A stretch of DNA of 64,000 nt. It comes from Limnephilus marmoratus. Taxonomy: Eukaryota > Arthropoda > Insecta > Trichoptera > Limnephilidae. Location: positions 19,485,450 to 19,549,449 of the forward strand of contig OU862927.1 in NCBI GenBank assembly GCA_917880885.1, read 5' to 3'. Position numbers and translations under genes: made by a program. The notes under the pieces are model-generated. The model worked only from the letters and a program-made list of their open reading frames with translations, did no database searches and was not told the DNA's origin. Positions 29,950 to 41,878 of this stretch are shown here, piece after piece; position 1 is the stretch's first letter, and each line of letters opens with the position of its first letter.

Positions 29950-32309
29950 GAGAAATTCATTCGGAAATGTTTTATGCAATATCCTTATATCATGCAAATT
30001 ATTTTTACGGGCTTACGAAAACTATTCATTGTCCATTTATCACATTTCCCCCATGTCGACTTGGTTGCAGTCTGCGTCGGTAAAATTCTAAAACTGCCGT
30101 TGCAGCTTTTTAAAAAACACCAAGATATGCAAAATTTAAGCTCCAAATTTATTACTGGAGATAAAATGTTTTCCTTCGGTTATTTTGCAAAACCGGACGC
30201 AAGTTATAAGAGAAGACCGCTAAAAAGCATGTCATGCATATGTAGTAGAAATATTTATTTCAAATTAGACTAACTGAAATGAGTGAATCTGGGATTCCAT
30301 ACACAAAAAAAAATATATATAATTTCAACACAATAATATTGATGTGAAAACCACGTGCGAAATTAAACCTTCATTAAAGTATTCATCGTTATCATGTTTA
30401 ATTTGTAGATCCTCTTTTAAATTTCAAATTTTATTTATATGTTGTCAGTTTAATGGCTTTAGTTTAATAGGCGAAACAGCTGTCAAACTTAGTAATAATT
30501 ACGCAGCAAAACTTGTTCATGAATTACTCTTTTTTAAAAACTGAGTTATAATGTTATTAAATATACAAAAGTGAAGCCGTGTATAAAAATTTGCTACTTA
30601 CGACCAGTGTATTGGATGGACCTAACGACGAAATTGCCCTATCAAAGAAAAGAAGAAAAATAATGTTTGAATCTTAACGACGTAAGTTAAGAAAGCGTGT
30701 AAACAAATATGCGCTCGCGGCACAGCGTATTGGACGGACGTACGGTCGAATTCACTGTAGCAGGCCTGGAGATTCGACCTTTCCGCCGGGTTCATTTTCA
30801 TCAATTCTGAAGAACGTGTTACTAATATTTAAGATATTTTTTAATGAATACCTCCTGAAGTTATTAATTCATCGTCTAGAAAAATAAAATCTGATGCTTA
30901 CCGCTAACTTTAGTTGTACAACGTATTACAATTTTTAAAGGCGTTGTACGTTAAAAAAAATGATGACAACTTACTGTTTTTATTAATCTAAAATATAAAT
31001 AACCCGAATCACTTGTGAGACTTGGAATAAAAATGATCATTCAATTACTAATTCGCTGAAATAAATTAAAATGTGAGCCTCGGGCAAACCCCCGATAAAC
31101 GTGGTTATGTCTCGCCTTAAAGTAAATGGATTTGTTGTTTCAAACAAACTTTCCCGATTAATGAAATTATTTGAAAAATTCCTACCACCAGCATTATTGA
31201 GGAAAAAAAGATTTTTTCGCAATGATAGGGGAAGAAATTGACTTGAAAATGAAATTGAACCCCACGCATTTGTCACTAAGCGGTCTATAGCTTTAATTAG
31301 GCAATCGAAAATAAATGCTTGGGTTTCGAGTAAATGTTACTAACGGTACAGGTAAATTCAAAATGCACAAAATATAGGACAAAATTCGAGCGTAATTTAT
31401 TTTTGAAGTGAAAACATCTTTAGCACCGCTGGTGATTTGAAACTCGATGAAACGAAAAAGCGATCCTAAAAAGAGACAAACACATCTATAGGTTTAAGCC
31501 TGTGTGATAATGGTATAGAATAATCAGTTTCCTCTTTGTGCGGGGCTTCGTGGCCTCTCCACTCTTATCTACTTTAGTTTTCTGAAGGTTTCACTTCTAC
31601 CGCGTGGGAACTGCACACCTGTTTTTTTTTTTATTTAACGTAAATCAAATTTAATAATGTTGTTATTAGGTTCTGCAAGTATTTTTTTTATAATTGTGAC
31701 AGCTGTTTCGACATTCAGGGCCAATTTCAGACTATGGTTAGGCCACTTTGAGACAACTAATTTAAATGATTCTATGTACCCTCGCCCAATTTCAATTTTT
31801 ATAATGATTTATCACCGGTTAAATCGATTTTCCTGGAAAATAATTGTGCCAAAAGATTCTCTATTCTGTAGCGTACTTTGAAATCTGTTTTCCTTATAAT
31901 AAACTGTAATGTTATCTTAACCACTCCGACCCCTAAACTTGTTTACACGACAATACGACTGTAGCAATCAAGTCCAACTAGCTTGTTTTCAAACTAGCTC
32001 GTGTGTTCCTACAGAAATCGTTATAATTCCTTTTTTGTTCTAGTTACAACCCTAAAAGAAAAAGGAGAATATCTATAATAAAACACGCTACACATTTCTA
32101 TTCAACGTTGTCCATAGGTATAGTTAAAAATACTTATTTTGTAGAAACAGTATTCACCCGCCAAATCGCAAACGCGCCGTTAGACGGTGTTAATTTTTTA
32201 TTAAATATTTTTTTATGAAATGGTAAAAAAGTGAGATGACAAAATTGTTTATTATTATACATTTGTACGTTAAAATTAGTGATTTTTTACATAATCCGTA
32301 AGTTATAAT
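29950..32309. other. No recognised feature
   Basis: 2.3 kb of A+T-rich DNA. ORFs of 60-113 residues (29932-30273, 31037-31276, 31657-31881) show no known motif. No transposon ends found. Confidence 0.35.
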
Positions 32310-32700
32310 AATAATGATTTATTGTCTTCATTTCTTAGTAACAAGTAGAGATAATGATATCCTCACAGGGATCTCCCGTGCTAAGGATTACATTTACATA
32401 TTATAATTTAATTATAAGAAATTAATATGAATTCGACATAACATACATATATCATTTAGTATTTTTTTTTAAATAATTATAAAGTAAATAGGATAGTGTT
32501 TTTTTTTATAATTCTATTCACTAGATTTGGTTAGTCTGTATTTGATATCAGTATATTTTCTATTTCTGATCTCCCTATATTTAGTATCCAGCTTTTTATT
32601 TGAAATTTATATGTTATAATGTTGAGGTTTTTGAGTGAGAGTGGTATTTTATTGTAGTTAAGTACCGTTTTCACATAAAAAAACATCACGTGAGCCATTT
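32310..32700 (-). pseudogene. LINE C-terminal fragment and 3' UTR
   Basis: Minus-strand frame from about 32688 to 32531 reads FFYVKTVLNYNKIPLSLKN, IITYKFQIKSWILN and SEIENILISNTD-stop, the usual last block of CR1/jockey-type proteins. The 3' UTR runs to about 32310 with GGGAGATCCCTGTGAGGATA near 32365. About 50 codons remain. Confidence 0.6.
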
Positions 32701-33129
32701 TTACATTTTTTTATGTTGGAATTCTAAATTTTAATATTTACAAACGTTAATATTTATTTGTAGTATTATAATTTTAAAGCTTATTTCATAACCTTTCAAA
32801 AATAGTTTTTAGTATTCGGCTACGTTTAGAAATATTTATTTTATTGAGCTTTAATTGCGAAGCGGGAACAATACAATTTTTTATAAATCTGACAGTTCGT
32901 TTAGGACAAAAACTTGCACAAAGGCGATGGACCGGAGTGGTTAATTATTTAATAATGACGTGACTGTTATATTATGTGACTGTTTTGTCAAGTTTTGTAC
33001 TTCTCGTAATTTCCACACAACTAAACCGTTTAGTTGATAGAAGTGCGCAAACAATTGATGCAGTCGATCGTCGATTTTTAATATCTCCTTTGAATCGACC
33101 AGTCTTTATTCAGCAATGCTCAAGTCAAG
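32701..33129. other. Spacer, possibly 5' part of a Harbinger relic
   Basis: No gene. CAGTCGATCGTCGATTTT near 33060 resembles the GTTGAGTCGATGG and CTATCGAGTTGACAG motifs to the right of the transposase fragment. Confidence 0.35.
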
Positions 33130-33321
33130 GTGTTACAAATAATGTCAATTAACAAGAAAGTTCTAGTTTGTGCTTTGCTTTGTAGACATTTTAAAAGAGA
33201 AAAAAAAAGATTATGTGTACATCCTATACTCAGTGACAAATTATTTGGTGGGATATTTCATACGTTACATTCTAAGCTGAAAGAGCACGCAGATAAGTTT
33301 TTAAAAAAGGTGATTACGTAA
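33130..33321 (+). pseudogene. Harbinger-type transposase N-terminal fragment
   Basis: 63 residues. KKRLCVHPILSDKLFGGIFH followed by TLHSKLKEHADKFLK resembles the conserved start of insect Harbinger/PIF transposases (an R-W-V-H-P block, then F..L...L..H..KF). The catalytic DDE part is absent. After the stop, a 50-bp segment is repeated. Function lost. Confidence 0.55.
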
Positions 33322-33374
33322 ATGAATGATTAATTAATTAAATGAAAGTTTTTAAAAAAGGTGATTACGTAAAA
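33296..33374 (+). repeat. 50-bp tandem duplication
   Basis: AAGTTTTTAAAAAAGGTGAT plus TACGTAAA occurs at 33295-33322 and again at 33346-33373, exact over about 27 bp. Confidence 0.85.
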
Positions 33375-34954
33375 GAGCTTTTGCGAGACTGTTGCGGATC
33401 GACTGTTGAGTCGATGGTATGTGCATATCAATACAATGCAATACAAATTGATCCTCTGATCGATAGTTGTCCAACTTTTTAATCAAAAGCAGATCGATAC
33501 AGCTTTTTGACTTTTTTGTCGAACAACTATCGAGTTGACAGTATGTGCACTTAAATATATTCCTTTAAGATGAAGCCATACTAAATAATGCAAAATCATT
33601 CAAAATCATATGTTTTTGTTTTGACAATTGATGGCTTAGAAGTATTATAGATGCTTCAATTAAATACTGTGTGTAGAACATACCTTGGCCCTTAAAAATA
33701 TCAGTCATTTTTTTATAAGTCTTTTAATAAGCCTATAAAAAAATAAAGTATAAGGTCTATATAAAACACTTTCAAGTCCAAACTCTCCTATTTATAAACC
33801 CCTTTTCGGATTTGGTTTTATTGTATAATGTGGCAAATTTAGTTTATTTTATAATAATCGCAAAAAAAATTGATATTTACGCCAGAACTTCACAAAATAA
33901 AATTAAATATGCATTTTCTCGTTGTTATTTTTGATATCAATCAATACGGCCCGCACTCTACGAATTTGGATTCTTGAAGTGACCCTTATGGCATGGGCAC
34001 AAGAACCATGCACTGGGCAAACCTATTTCGTATCAGTCACGCCCCAACCGGCGCGGGAGTCAGTCGTGTAACTCCGCGTCGCTTAGTTTCGTGAAATCAA
34101 TTTTAAATTTCAGTTTTCTTACAATAAACAATGCGTAAAACAGGAATTTATATTTTTTACAGGCCTTTACGAAATCAACCTGTAAAAAAAATTCTCATAA
34201 ATACCTTTTCTAACCTTTCCAAAAGCTTTTTCTGAAGTATTTTTAAACTCCTCCCATAAAGGGCGTGAATTCCGATTCCGATTTTTTCCTGAACTATTGG
34301 ATCGCCTTAAACATATGATACACAACAAAATAGTTGTTCAACGAAAAGTAGTATGTATGCGCTAGCTTTTATTGAATAAAGCAAGGAGGTTGTGGCCGGC
34401 TATCTTCTCTGATATCCCTCCGGGGAAAGTGTAATCACTATTTAGTAATTTTTAAATAATAGACATTTCATCAATAATAGGTATTTACTTTTTTTTATAG
34501 TACCCATTCCATGAAGACCGCGACCCTTTCATCCACACTTTCCTAACGAGCCCTTCCTCCCACGCCAAGCGAAATTTAGAAGACCGGGCCATAGCCCGTG
34601 ATAAGTGGGTACTTTTACGGGTTCCGGCGTTCAGCGGAGATTTATGTTTATCAATTACGGAACCTGCAATGCCTGCTGGTTGGAGGGGTTCCAAGAACGG
34701 TGGAGTACTTACTTGGTTGGCCCGGGGGTGAACTCTGGAAGATAACTTGTGGTTGCATTGGATATCAAATAACGATGTAATTCATGTTCAGCTGGCAACA
34801 TTATTTTCATCTTGAGTTATGCAGAATTTAAATATTGCTCAAGTTAATGGTTGCTGTGTATCGCTCAAGATTTTGAAACAATTTTATCTAAACTTTCATC
34901 TGACAATCATTATTCCAAATAATTTTAGGGGTCACTGTGTTACTTTTTAAATAT
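33375..34954. other. No recognised feature
   Basis: A+T-rich, with GC-richer islands at 33.96-34.09 and 34.5-34.75 kb of unknown nature. ACTATCGAGTTGACAGTATG near 33525 may be a Harbinger end. No gene supported. Confidence 0.35.
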
Positions 34955-35478
34955 TTTTTTACTTATTTATTATGTTTTTTTTTGTACATGTTTATGTTTA
35001 AATATCTTAATACCACTCTTCCATAAGTGGTAAGTTCGGTGTTATTTAATTATAAGTATTTTTCTCATGTCAAACTATTTTACTATGATTATTATCATTA
35101 AAATATTTTTTAACAGTGTTTATTAATTGGATTTTATCATTAATTTTTCTAATTTCATCCTGTAGTCGGTTGAAAAAAAGTCTTCCTTGATAAGCATAAT
35201 AATTTTGTGCGAAGGAAGTGTTTAACATTGGGCATGAAAAAATATATTTATGTCTAGTAGGATTTTCAGTTATGAATTGATACTTTTCTTTTTCTTTTAT
35301 AATTTTAATCAATCCTTTTCTATTGTACAGATCTTTGAAAGAAGGTACTTGGAATTCCTTAAATAATTGATCCGTTGGGTAGTCATAAGGCTTTTTTAAT
35401 ATGATTTTAATTATTAGCCTCTGCACAACTTCAATTGGGGAAAGATTAGTTTTGTATGCGGATCCATAAAAGTATTTC
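34955..35478 (-). pseudogene. CR1-like LINE C-terminus with 3' UTR
   Basis: Minus-strand frame from 35478 to 35070: KYFYGSAYKTNLSPIEVVQR, LIIKIILKKPYDYPTDQLFK, KDLYNRKGLI, NTSFAQNYYAYQGRLFFNRL, stop. All are C-terminal features of CR1/Crack-type reverse transcriptases. The 3' UTR has a perfect hairpin ACCACT/AGTGGT (35012-35031) and an A-rich tail near 34960-34975. It is cut on the 5' side at a hAT-like end (35483). Confidence 0.8.
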
Positions 35479-35482
35479 TAAC

Positions 35483-35530
35483 CAGTGGCGGCTCGTGACT
35501 TTTGGTGTGCTAGGGGGCTAATATTAAAAA
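35483..35530 (+). mobile_element. Solo hAT-like terminal repeat
   Basis: CAGTGGCGGCTCGTGACTTT is a typical hAT left end. No matching right end was found within several kb, so only one end is identified. Sequence to about 36.0 kb may belong to it. Confidence 0.5.
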
Positions 35531-36004
35531 AATGGCATCATGGATGTTGTCGTAGGCGAAAATTTTTTTTTTTTTTTTTTAAATGGCCACACACTTTATT
35601 TATGGTTTCGGTATGTGGCACCTCTAGTGCTTGCCTTTTGACATTTGGGCATTGGTAATATTGCGAGCCCTGCAATATTTTAGAATGCAACGGTTGTTGA
35701 TCCTGGACAAATCCAAATCAGCAGATTTGAAAAGAGAGCTTGTTATTCTTGGTGTAACAGCCGAGAGCTCAGGGCGGTCCTCTCGACCGCAACACGATGG
35801 ATCCATTTTGAAGATCGCTACGTCTTGGACGTCATACTCGCCATCTTGAGAGCTGACTGGAAGTCATCGTGGAGGGATGATTGGCATCGAGAATCATCCC
35901 CCTTTGCTGTTTCTGGAGGGTCCTTTTGACTGGGAGTCATTTCTCTGGTATCCTGCCATTCTCACGATGTGAGATTTGATTCAGAAAAGAAGATATCAAT
36001 TTCA
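35531..36004. other. Unassigned
   Basis: No motif in the overlapping ORFs at 35624-35849. A poly-T run lies at about 35563-35580. Confidence 0.35.
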
Positions 36005-36265
36005 GATTAAAATTTAAATTTCGACGAACGACGATCCTGCGATCGTACCCTTGCGGGTATAGGGCGCTATAGGGCACTATAGGACGGTGCCGATGGGAAA
36101 GATTAATTATTCTCCATACCACCATTTTAACATAATAACTCAATATCGATTTTATTTCATTCAAAATTTGCTTTGATAAATACCTACATTCAAAAATGCT
36201 CAAACTCGTGATGTTAAAACTGTTAAAATTATTTACTTTTTGTAATTATTTTTTGATCATAGGGA
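36005..36265 (-). mobile_element. TTAA-type MITE, partial copy
   Basis: AAATTTCGACGAACGACGAT, AGATTAATTATTCTCCATAC, and TCAAAAATGCTCAAACTCGT follow the family order (minus orientation) and are closest to the 37038-38292 copy. Both ends are missing. Confidence 0.75.
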
Positions 36266-36944
36266 TTCGTTTCACAAAAGAAGATTTCATCATGCGTCAT
36301 TTCAACTTACCACGGTACGAAAATGAATTTTTTAAACCTAAGCAAGCCCAAACAAGACAGCCATAGTTTCAGGATGTCACCTTTTAGTCTAATACGTAGG
36401 TATATTTTTGTATTTCTAATACCTTCTTTTCTTTGAAAATGATTAACCTATTCCTTACATCTGCCATGCGAGTCATTTTTGCTCATAATAATTTACCTTG
36501 TATGAACATTATTGCCACTTCATCCCCGGTAACAACTGGTTTAAGTTAGTCAATACGACCCTTAACACCCTGTACATTAATTCACTGTGCCAGAACAATT
36601 TCTCCAAAAATAAAATAAAAAACACAAATACTTTGACTTTGACTTACAAATATTACATTACAAGGGGCTCATCTTTGTACCAGTACTGTATCAATTTTAC
36701 ACCATTAATTTGCAATTGAAGTTCTGTCCGTTTCAAACGGAAGTTCTATTGGAACTTATTAAGTTCCAATTAATTTATCGTGAACGAACACCGATCGAGA
36801 AGTTCCCAATCTTTCATTGGGTTAACTGAAACTGCTTCTGCTGTAGAGATGAAAAAGTTTTTAAAATAAAATTATCAATTATCTCTCCGGCGTTTTTCCT
36901 AACACTTTAAAGTAATTAATATTTCGGGCGTGAGCAATTAAATT
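36266..36944. other. No recognised feature
   Basis: A+T-rich spacer; no supported gene. Confidence 0.35.
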
Positions 36945-37041
36945 TCATTTGATTAATTTGTGTTATTTCACAATTTATACAGTAAAAAATAATTTGAAGT
37001 AAATATATTTGAGGCACGTTCCAGAGTGGTAGATACTTTAA
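36945..37041 (+). mobile_element. SINE family S2, part before a MITE insertion
   Basis: TTTGATTAATTTGTGTTATT and GAGGCACGTTCCAGAGTGGT match 23988-24078 of the full S2 copy. The match breaks at TTTAA (37037-37041), exactly where a TTAA MITE begins. Confidence 0.8.
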
Positions 37042-38292
37042 GAGTCATTAACCAGCGGCTGAGAATTTAAATTTCGTCGAATGATGATCTTGCGATCGTA
37101 CCCTTGTGGGTATAGGGCGGTTCCGATGAGAAAGATTAATTATTCTCCATACCAGCATTTTAAAATAATAACTCAATATCGATTTTATTTCATTAAAAAA
37201 TGCTCAGACTCGTGATGATAAAACTATTAAAATTGTGTAATTATTGTTTGATCATAAGTGCCTGTTTATAATTTTTCAATAATGTCCAAGCAAAGTAAGA
37301 ATGTATTTTTTTAATATATTAGTTTGTAAGACAGTAAATAAATAGACAAAACTGAAGTATTTTCGTCACAAAATAAGGGTGCGGATCTTTTTTAAATGAT
37401 TTATTTGAACTAAAATTAAAATTCTAGTAGCTTGCCCAAATAATTTATTTCACTGAATGATTATATGATTTAAAATGTATGTTGTAAAATACAAATTTTG
37501 TTTGAAAATTTAACAAATCTGCCAACGACCTATGGTAAAACCTTATTATACTAAAAATTAACATATTTTCTCAAATTTAAAATCAAGCTTTACTAGATTA
37601 AAAAAAGTCTTTCGAAATCAATTTAGAATTTTTTGCGGAAAACAGTAAATATTTGATTTAAAAATTTGATTTCCTACAAAAATTTGGCATTTTTTTCAGA
37701 CGGTCAAAATATTTTCGCTTTACAATAAAATGCAAATATTTGGAATACTTCTGACCACATTCAAAAACCAAAAACTGTTTTAGAAAGGTGATAAAATACG
37801 CTTTCAAATTATAGAATTTGAAATACACATTTATCATATATTTTTGCATACAAATATAAAAAGTTTTCAAAATGGCTCACCTTACGTTTTTTCTAACTAA
37901 AGTTACCGATAATATAAAAAAAATAAAAACACATATTTTATTAGACAAATGTACAACAAACACATATTGTAACCTCACTTTTTTGTCGCTCTATGTAAAA
38001 ATAATTTATTAAAAATTCCCGAAGTTTCAAATTTTTTTTTCAATTTGCGATTCAAAATTTTGTGTACATAAAAGTGCACGTTTTACTTTTTTAGTGGCTA
38101 TTTTTTAGATTGGACTATAAAGCGTGGTGTTTTTCCTTTCTAACAACGATTAGAAAATATTTCTAACTATGATAGTAAGGGAGTTACAGCGTTTTATATG
38201 AGACCTATATGCGTTGAGACAAATATTGTCTCCTGTGATTAAACAGGTTAAAAATGACATATTTCCGGTTTTGTCTGGTTATTCCCTCTTAA
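37038..38292 (-). mobile_element. TTAA-type MITE, long copy (1255 bp)
   Basis: TTAA at both ends (37038-37041, 38289-38292). Minus orientation: AACCAGCGGCTGAG at the left, GTCTGGTTATTCCCTCTTAA at the right. It follows the family to about 37655, then has about 0.55 kb extra before rejoining near 38245, so it is either a longer variant or carries an internal insertion. Confidence 0.85.
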
Positions 38293-38515
38293 ATAACGCC
38301 AGGGTTAACACCACCGTTCAGAATTGAAACGTTACTTAAATGACTTTAGACGTGTTTGGTTAGCAGATCTGAATATCCAGATACTTCTCGCATTCTTCTA
38401 CCTCACCACCACCCCCTCCCCAATACCTCACCACGTACCCTGATTGGGGATTACATAGTCTCACTGGCTCCTAACGGTTTGGATGCAGATGGGACTCTTG
38501 TGCCGTACTCACATA
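38293..38515 (+). mobile_element. SINE family S2, part after the MITE
   Basis: Resumes the S2 match: ATAACGCCAGGGTTAACACC (compare 24089-24108), AGAATTGAAACGTTACTTAA, CCTGATTGGGGATTACATAG and the degraded end GTGCCGTACTCACATAAAA. Confidence 0.8.
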
Positions 38516-39035
38516 AAATTAAAATCGATAAATTTGAATTAAATGGCAAAGGTCGGTGTTCTCTTCGACCTCTGAACTTAACATTATTAATGAGATTTCG
38601 TGGTAATTATTTGAGTATTATGTTACAAATTATTTGATTTTCTCTCATTATGTAAATTAGAAAATGGTTTCCACGTATTTTATTTTCTAATAAGATTTTT
38701 CTGGGAAACAATTTAACCAAGAGATAAAAATCAATTTGACCGAAAGAGCGATAGCTCTATGTGTCAGAAGTACACGAGGACCTCGTGGAGAGACATGACA
38801 GGATCATGAAGTGAATCAAGCATTTGATCCGAGGTATGAATGCGAATGTAAGAAAGATTCTGTTTGTGGTGTATTTTTCTTTTTTTATCTTGTATTATGG
38901 GCGTCAATGAAGCATTTTATAGTCCAGAATTGCTTGCGCAGATAAGCTTTTGGATTCCACTGCGTATTTCTAAATATTAGTAGATAATACAGGAAGTCGG
39001 GATTTATTTCAGTGCAGCAATTTTAGGACTAAGAA
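38516..39035. other. No recognised feature
   Basis: No gene or repeat end recognised. Confidence 0.35.
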
Positions 39036-39482
39036 AGAGATGATAATGTCCCAGAAGAGACAAGAATAGCCGAGAAGAGACGAGAAGATCCAATAAGAGG
39101 CAAGAAGATACAAGTAAAGCCAAGAAGCGACGAGAAGATCTAAGAAGAAGCACGAAGAGCCAAGAAAAGACAATAAGAAGCGAGAATTAGTAAGAAGAGC
39201 CAAGCAGAGTCTAGAAGAGATGAAAAGATTCGAAAAGAGGCAAGAAGTAAACAGGGCCAATGAGAGACTAAAAGGTCCAAGAAGAGATAAGAAGAATCAA
39301 AAAGAGAAGAGGCAAGACAAGCCATGAAGATGAAAGAAGAGTCAAGAAGAGCCGAGAAGAGATGAGAAGACCCAACAAGAAGCAAGAAAAGACCAGAAGG
39401 GCCAAGAAGTGACGAAAAGATCCAAGAAGAGACAAGAACAACCAAGATAAGCCAGAAATAGATAAGAAGATCCAAGAGGCTG
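39036..39482. repeat. Purine-rich decamer minisatellite
   Basis: About 445 bp built on a degenerate 10-bp unit, NNCAAGAAGA, with 40-50-bp higher-order units (gccgagaaga-gacgagaaga-tccaataaga at 39076, a similar run at 39119). The plus strand is almost pure purine. The minus-strand ORFs here (rich in S, L, F) are the repeat read in frame, not genes. Confidence 0.85.
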
Positions 39483-40080
39483 GGGGGTACATTCGAATCG
39501 TATCGTATCGTGCAGTCATTCTGGGACTAACTACCGTGTATATTCCTCAATGCCCAGGAAACTGATGGAGATAAATAATTATGTCGAGTCAGTGGAAGTC
39601 TTTAACTTAACATTTTTAAACAAATATCAAAAATTTTTACGGTGGTAGTTCAGTTTCTTATTATAATGCTGTATAGTTTTTTTTTTATTATTTCCGTGTA
39701 AAAGCTCCTAAAAACGGCGTCAAATCGTCTATCGCGAAATATATGAATATTATATACATAAATGACAGAAAAACAAAAGATTTCCACACTCCTTAACAAG
39801 TTACACTACAGTTCTATATTCCAGTTACTTTATTTTGGTTCTGTATTACTTTATTCCTAGCAAAAAGCAACTTGCAACCACATTAAAGAATACCTCAACT
39901 TCACTACCCACTACCCACCAGCTACTACAACACGTTTATTTTCCTGGTCTTGGACTTTATTTTAGTACTGGCTTTTAATTTTTGGCTTCAGTTCTAAACT
40001 TCAGTTTTTGGCTTCAGTGAGTTATAAACTTCAGTTCTGAAGTTCAATTCCATATTTCATTTCTGGACATCAGGTTTAAA
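39483..40080. other. No recognised feature
   Basis: A+T-rich, with a TTCAGTTTTGG/TTCAGTTCTGAAG-like microrepeat near 39980-40050. Confidence 0.35.
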
Positions 40081-40082
40081 AT

Positions 40083-40300
40083 ATTATTTTATTTATTTAT
40101 TAGCATTACAAACAGTCTTTATAAATGCACATATATGTACATAATAGTATTATTAATATTTATATAATTGAACAATAAAATAACGACAATCAAATTTAAG
40201 ACCGTAATAGATAAATACACATCAATAATACCTAATGTAAACAGTTCTGATAAAGTGCATCTATTTACTTAAATCAATAAAAAGTGCATCCTATTATCCT
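40083..40300 (-). repeat. LINE 3' end, UTR only
   Basis: TTATTTTATTTATTTATTAG at 40084 is the minus-strand A-rich tail of a LINE. The following 200 bp resemble the 3' UTRs of the other CR1/jockey elements in composition only. Confidence 0.4.
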
Positions 40301-40314
40301 ATTCCTATTATTAA

Positions 40315-40845
40315 TGTATAATATTGTAAAGGCGAAAGTTTGTATGGATGTATGTATGTCTGGATGTATGTATGTTTGTTACTCTTTCACGCAAAAACTA
40401 ATGAATGGACTTTAAAAATTCTTAACTAATAGCAAGCTACATTATTTGCGAGTACTATAAGATGTCGTTATGAAATTATTTATTATACGTTTATTGTCCA
40501 GACGAAAAGCAAAGCGTTGCTAAGTAATTGTTTGACGTGCGCTGTCATTTTGTTATTTGTTTAGGTTACTATGAAGATCCGTTTGATAGTAAAAATTCAA
40601 ATATGTATAAATAAAATTAATTCTAATCTACACTAATATTATAAATGTCCATACTAATATTTTAAATGCGAACCTACCCGTGTTTGATTGTTACGTTTTA
40701 ATAGATGGCACGCGAGCTGTTTGAAAAATTAATGTAACGGGTATTGAGGGGGGTTGGGGAGGGGGATAGGGGATAGGTAAGGTGGAGGAGGCGGAGTGGG
40801 AAACCCCCTAACACTAGGCGAGCGAAGCCGGGGGCAAAAGCTACT
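40315..40845 (+). mobile_element. Helitron-like unit(s), plus strand
   Basis: Starts ATAATATTGTAAAGGCGAAA GTTTGTATGG and TTACTCTTTCACGCAAAAAC, a classical non-autonomous insect Helitron start. A second start-like ACACTAATATTATAAATG lies at 40629. The end GCGAGCGAAGCCGGGGGCAA AAGCTACTA (40818-40846) is a degenerate CTAGT terminus. Probably two truncated units. Confidence 0.55.
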
Positions 40846-40949
40846 ATAAAATATTTTCGAAAATCGAGTAACTCTTAACGGACATCTGAAATGAAAATTT
40901 CATGCTCGGTATGGGCTATCAATAGAATTGTCGATTATCTTATAAAGCA

Positions 40950-41782
40950 CTAGCGAGTTTCCGGCATGCATTGCAATGCCACTTAAATAAATAAATTGTT
41001 TCTCTCTGCGTGTCCTTTCCCATTCGTCCCCATTCCATTTCCGCCTCCCTTCCCCTCCCGCGTTTCTCCCCCACCATCCACGCCACCACCTCGTTCCTTC
41101 TTCCGCTTCCACCTTTCCCGGATTCCCCTTTCCCTCCCTCATTCCCTCCCTGCCGCTATGCTATATGAAATACGCAAATTTTTTAAACAATTCATTAATC
41201 CCTATCGCAAAAATTTTATACAAATTTCATAACACCAAAGCTCAACAGTATAGGGGGCTTTCAAGTATTACGTAACGCAATTTTTGAATATTTTTGCCCC
41301 CCCCCCCCTCTCCCCATGTAACGCGCCGTAACGTTTTTCCGCACCTCCCCCCCCCCCCTAAACGTTACGTAACGCCCAGGTGACAATTTTTACCTGAAAG
41401 TCACAATTAAGTTGCGCAAAGTACAGAAAAGTCGCTTAAATACCTTTTTCATGTTTTAATCACGTCTGCGGTAATAAATAAAACAAGCAATTTCGAGAAC
41501 AAAAAGGGTTGCCAACTTGGAAGATTTTAATTCCATAGTTTTTTCCTATCTAAATAAAGAAAACATGTTATGTAACGCGTTGTTCCAACCCCCCCTCCCC
41601 TCGTAACGCACAGTAACGTTTCACAAGACCGCCCCCCCCCCCCAAGTGCGTTACGTAATACTTGAACGGCCCCATATATGGAAACCTTCGCGGACGTGCG
41701 AACTACAATCCACAATAGTTTTATTGCAACCGGATGAATGATTTAGGAACCCGTAAGAAACGTTCAATTTTATATTTTAAGA
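40950..41782 (-). mobile_element. Helitron-like unit, minus strand, copy 2, split by a MITE
   Basis: Left boundary ACTAGCGAGTTTCCGGCATG is a CTAGT terminus in reverse complement, with GGCAT/ATGCC able to form the terminal hairpin. It is collinear with 25279-25757. The match is interrupted by 41253-41673 and resumes at TGGAAACCTTCGCGGACGTG. The right end TTATATTTTAAGA (41770-41782) would be the TC start. Confidence 0.65.
41253..41673. mobile_element. C-rich MITE with TATTACGTAACGC ends (421 bp)
   Basis: GGGGGCTTTCAAGTATTACG at the left and CGTAATACTTGAACGGCCCC at the right. Several runs of more than nine C and GTAACG boxes are inside. It is inserted in a Helitron-like unit, with an ATA-type repeat at both sides. 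It belongs with the elements at 12509 and 12781 in style. Confidence 0.85.
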
Positions 41783-41878
41783 TTACCAGGTCTCTGATAT
41801 CTAGGCGTTGATCAAAAGACTTAAGGCCCGGCTTCCCGCATTTCTACGGTTTTTTTTACATATTTTCCTTAAATACAA

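Noticed and set aside
31037..31276. 79-residue ORF as a gene
   Set aside because: No recognisable motif, no splice or promoter context; its length is expected by chance in this composition.
39009..39519. Three overlapping minus-strand ORFs rich in Ser, Leu and Phe as a membrane protein
   Set aside because: They are the pyrimidine strand of a decamer minisatellite read in three frames.
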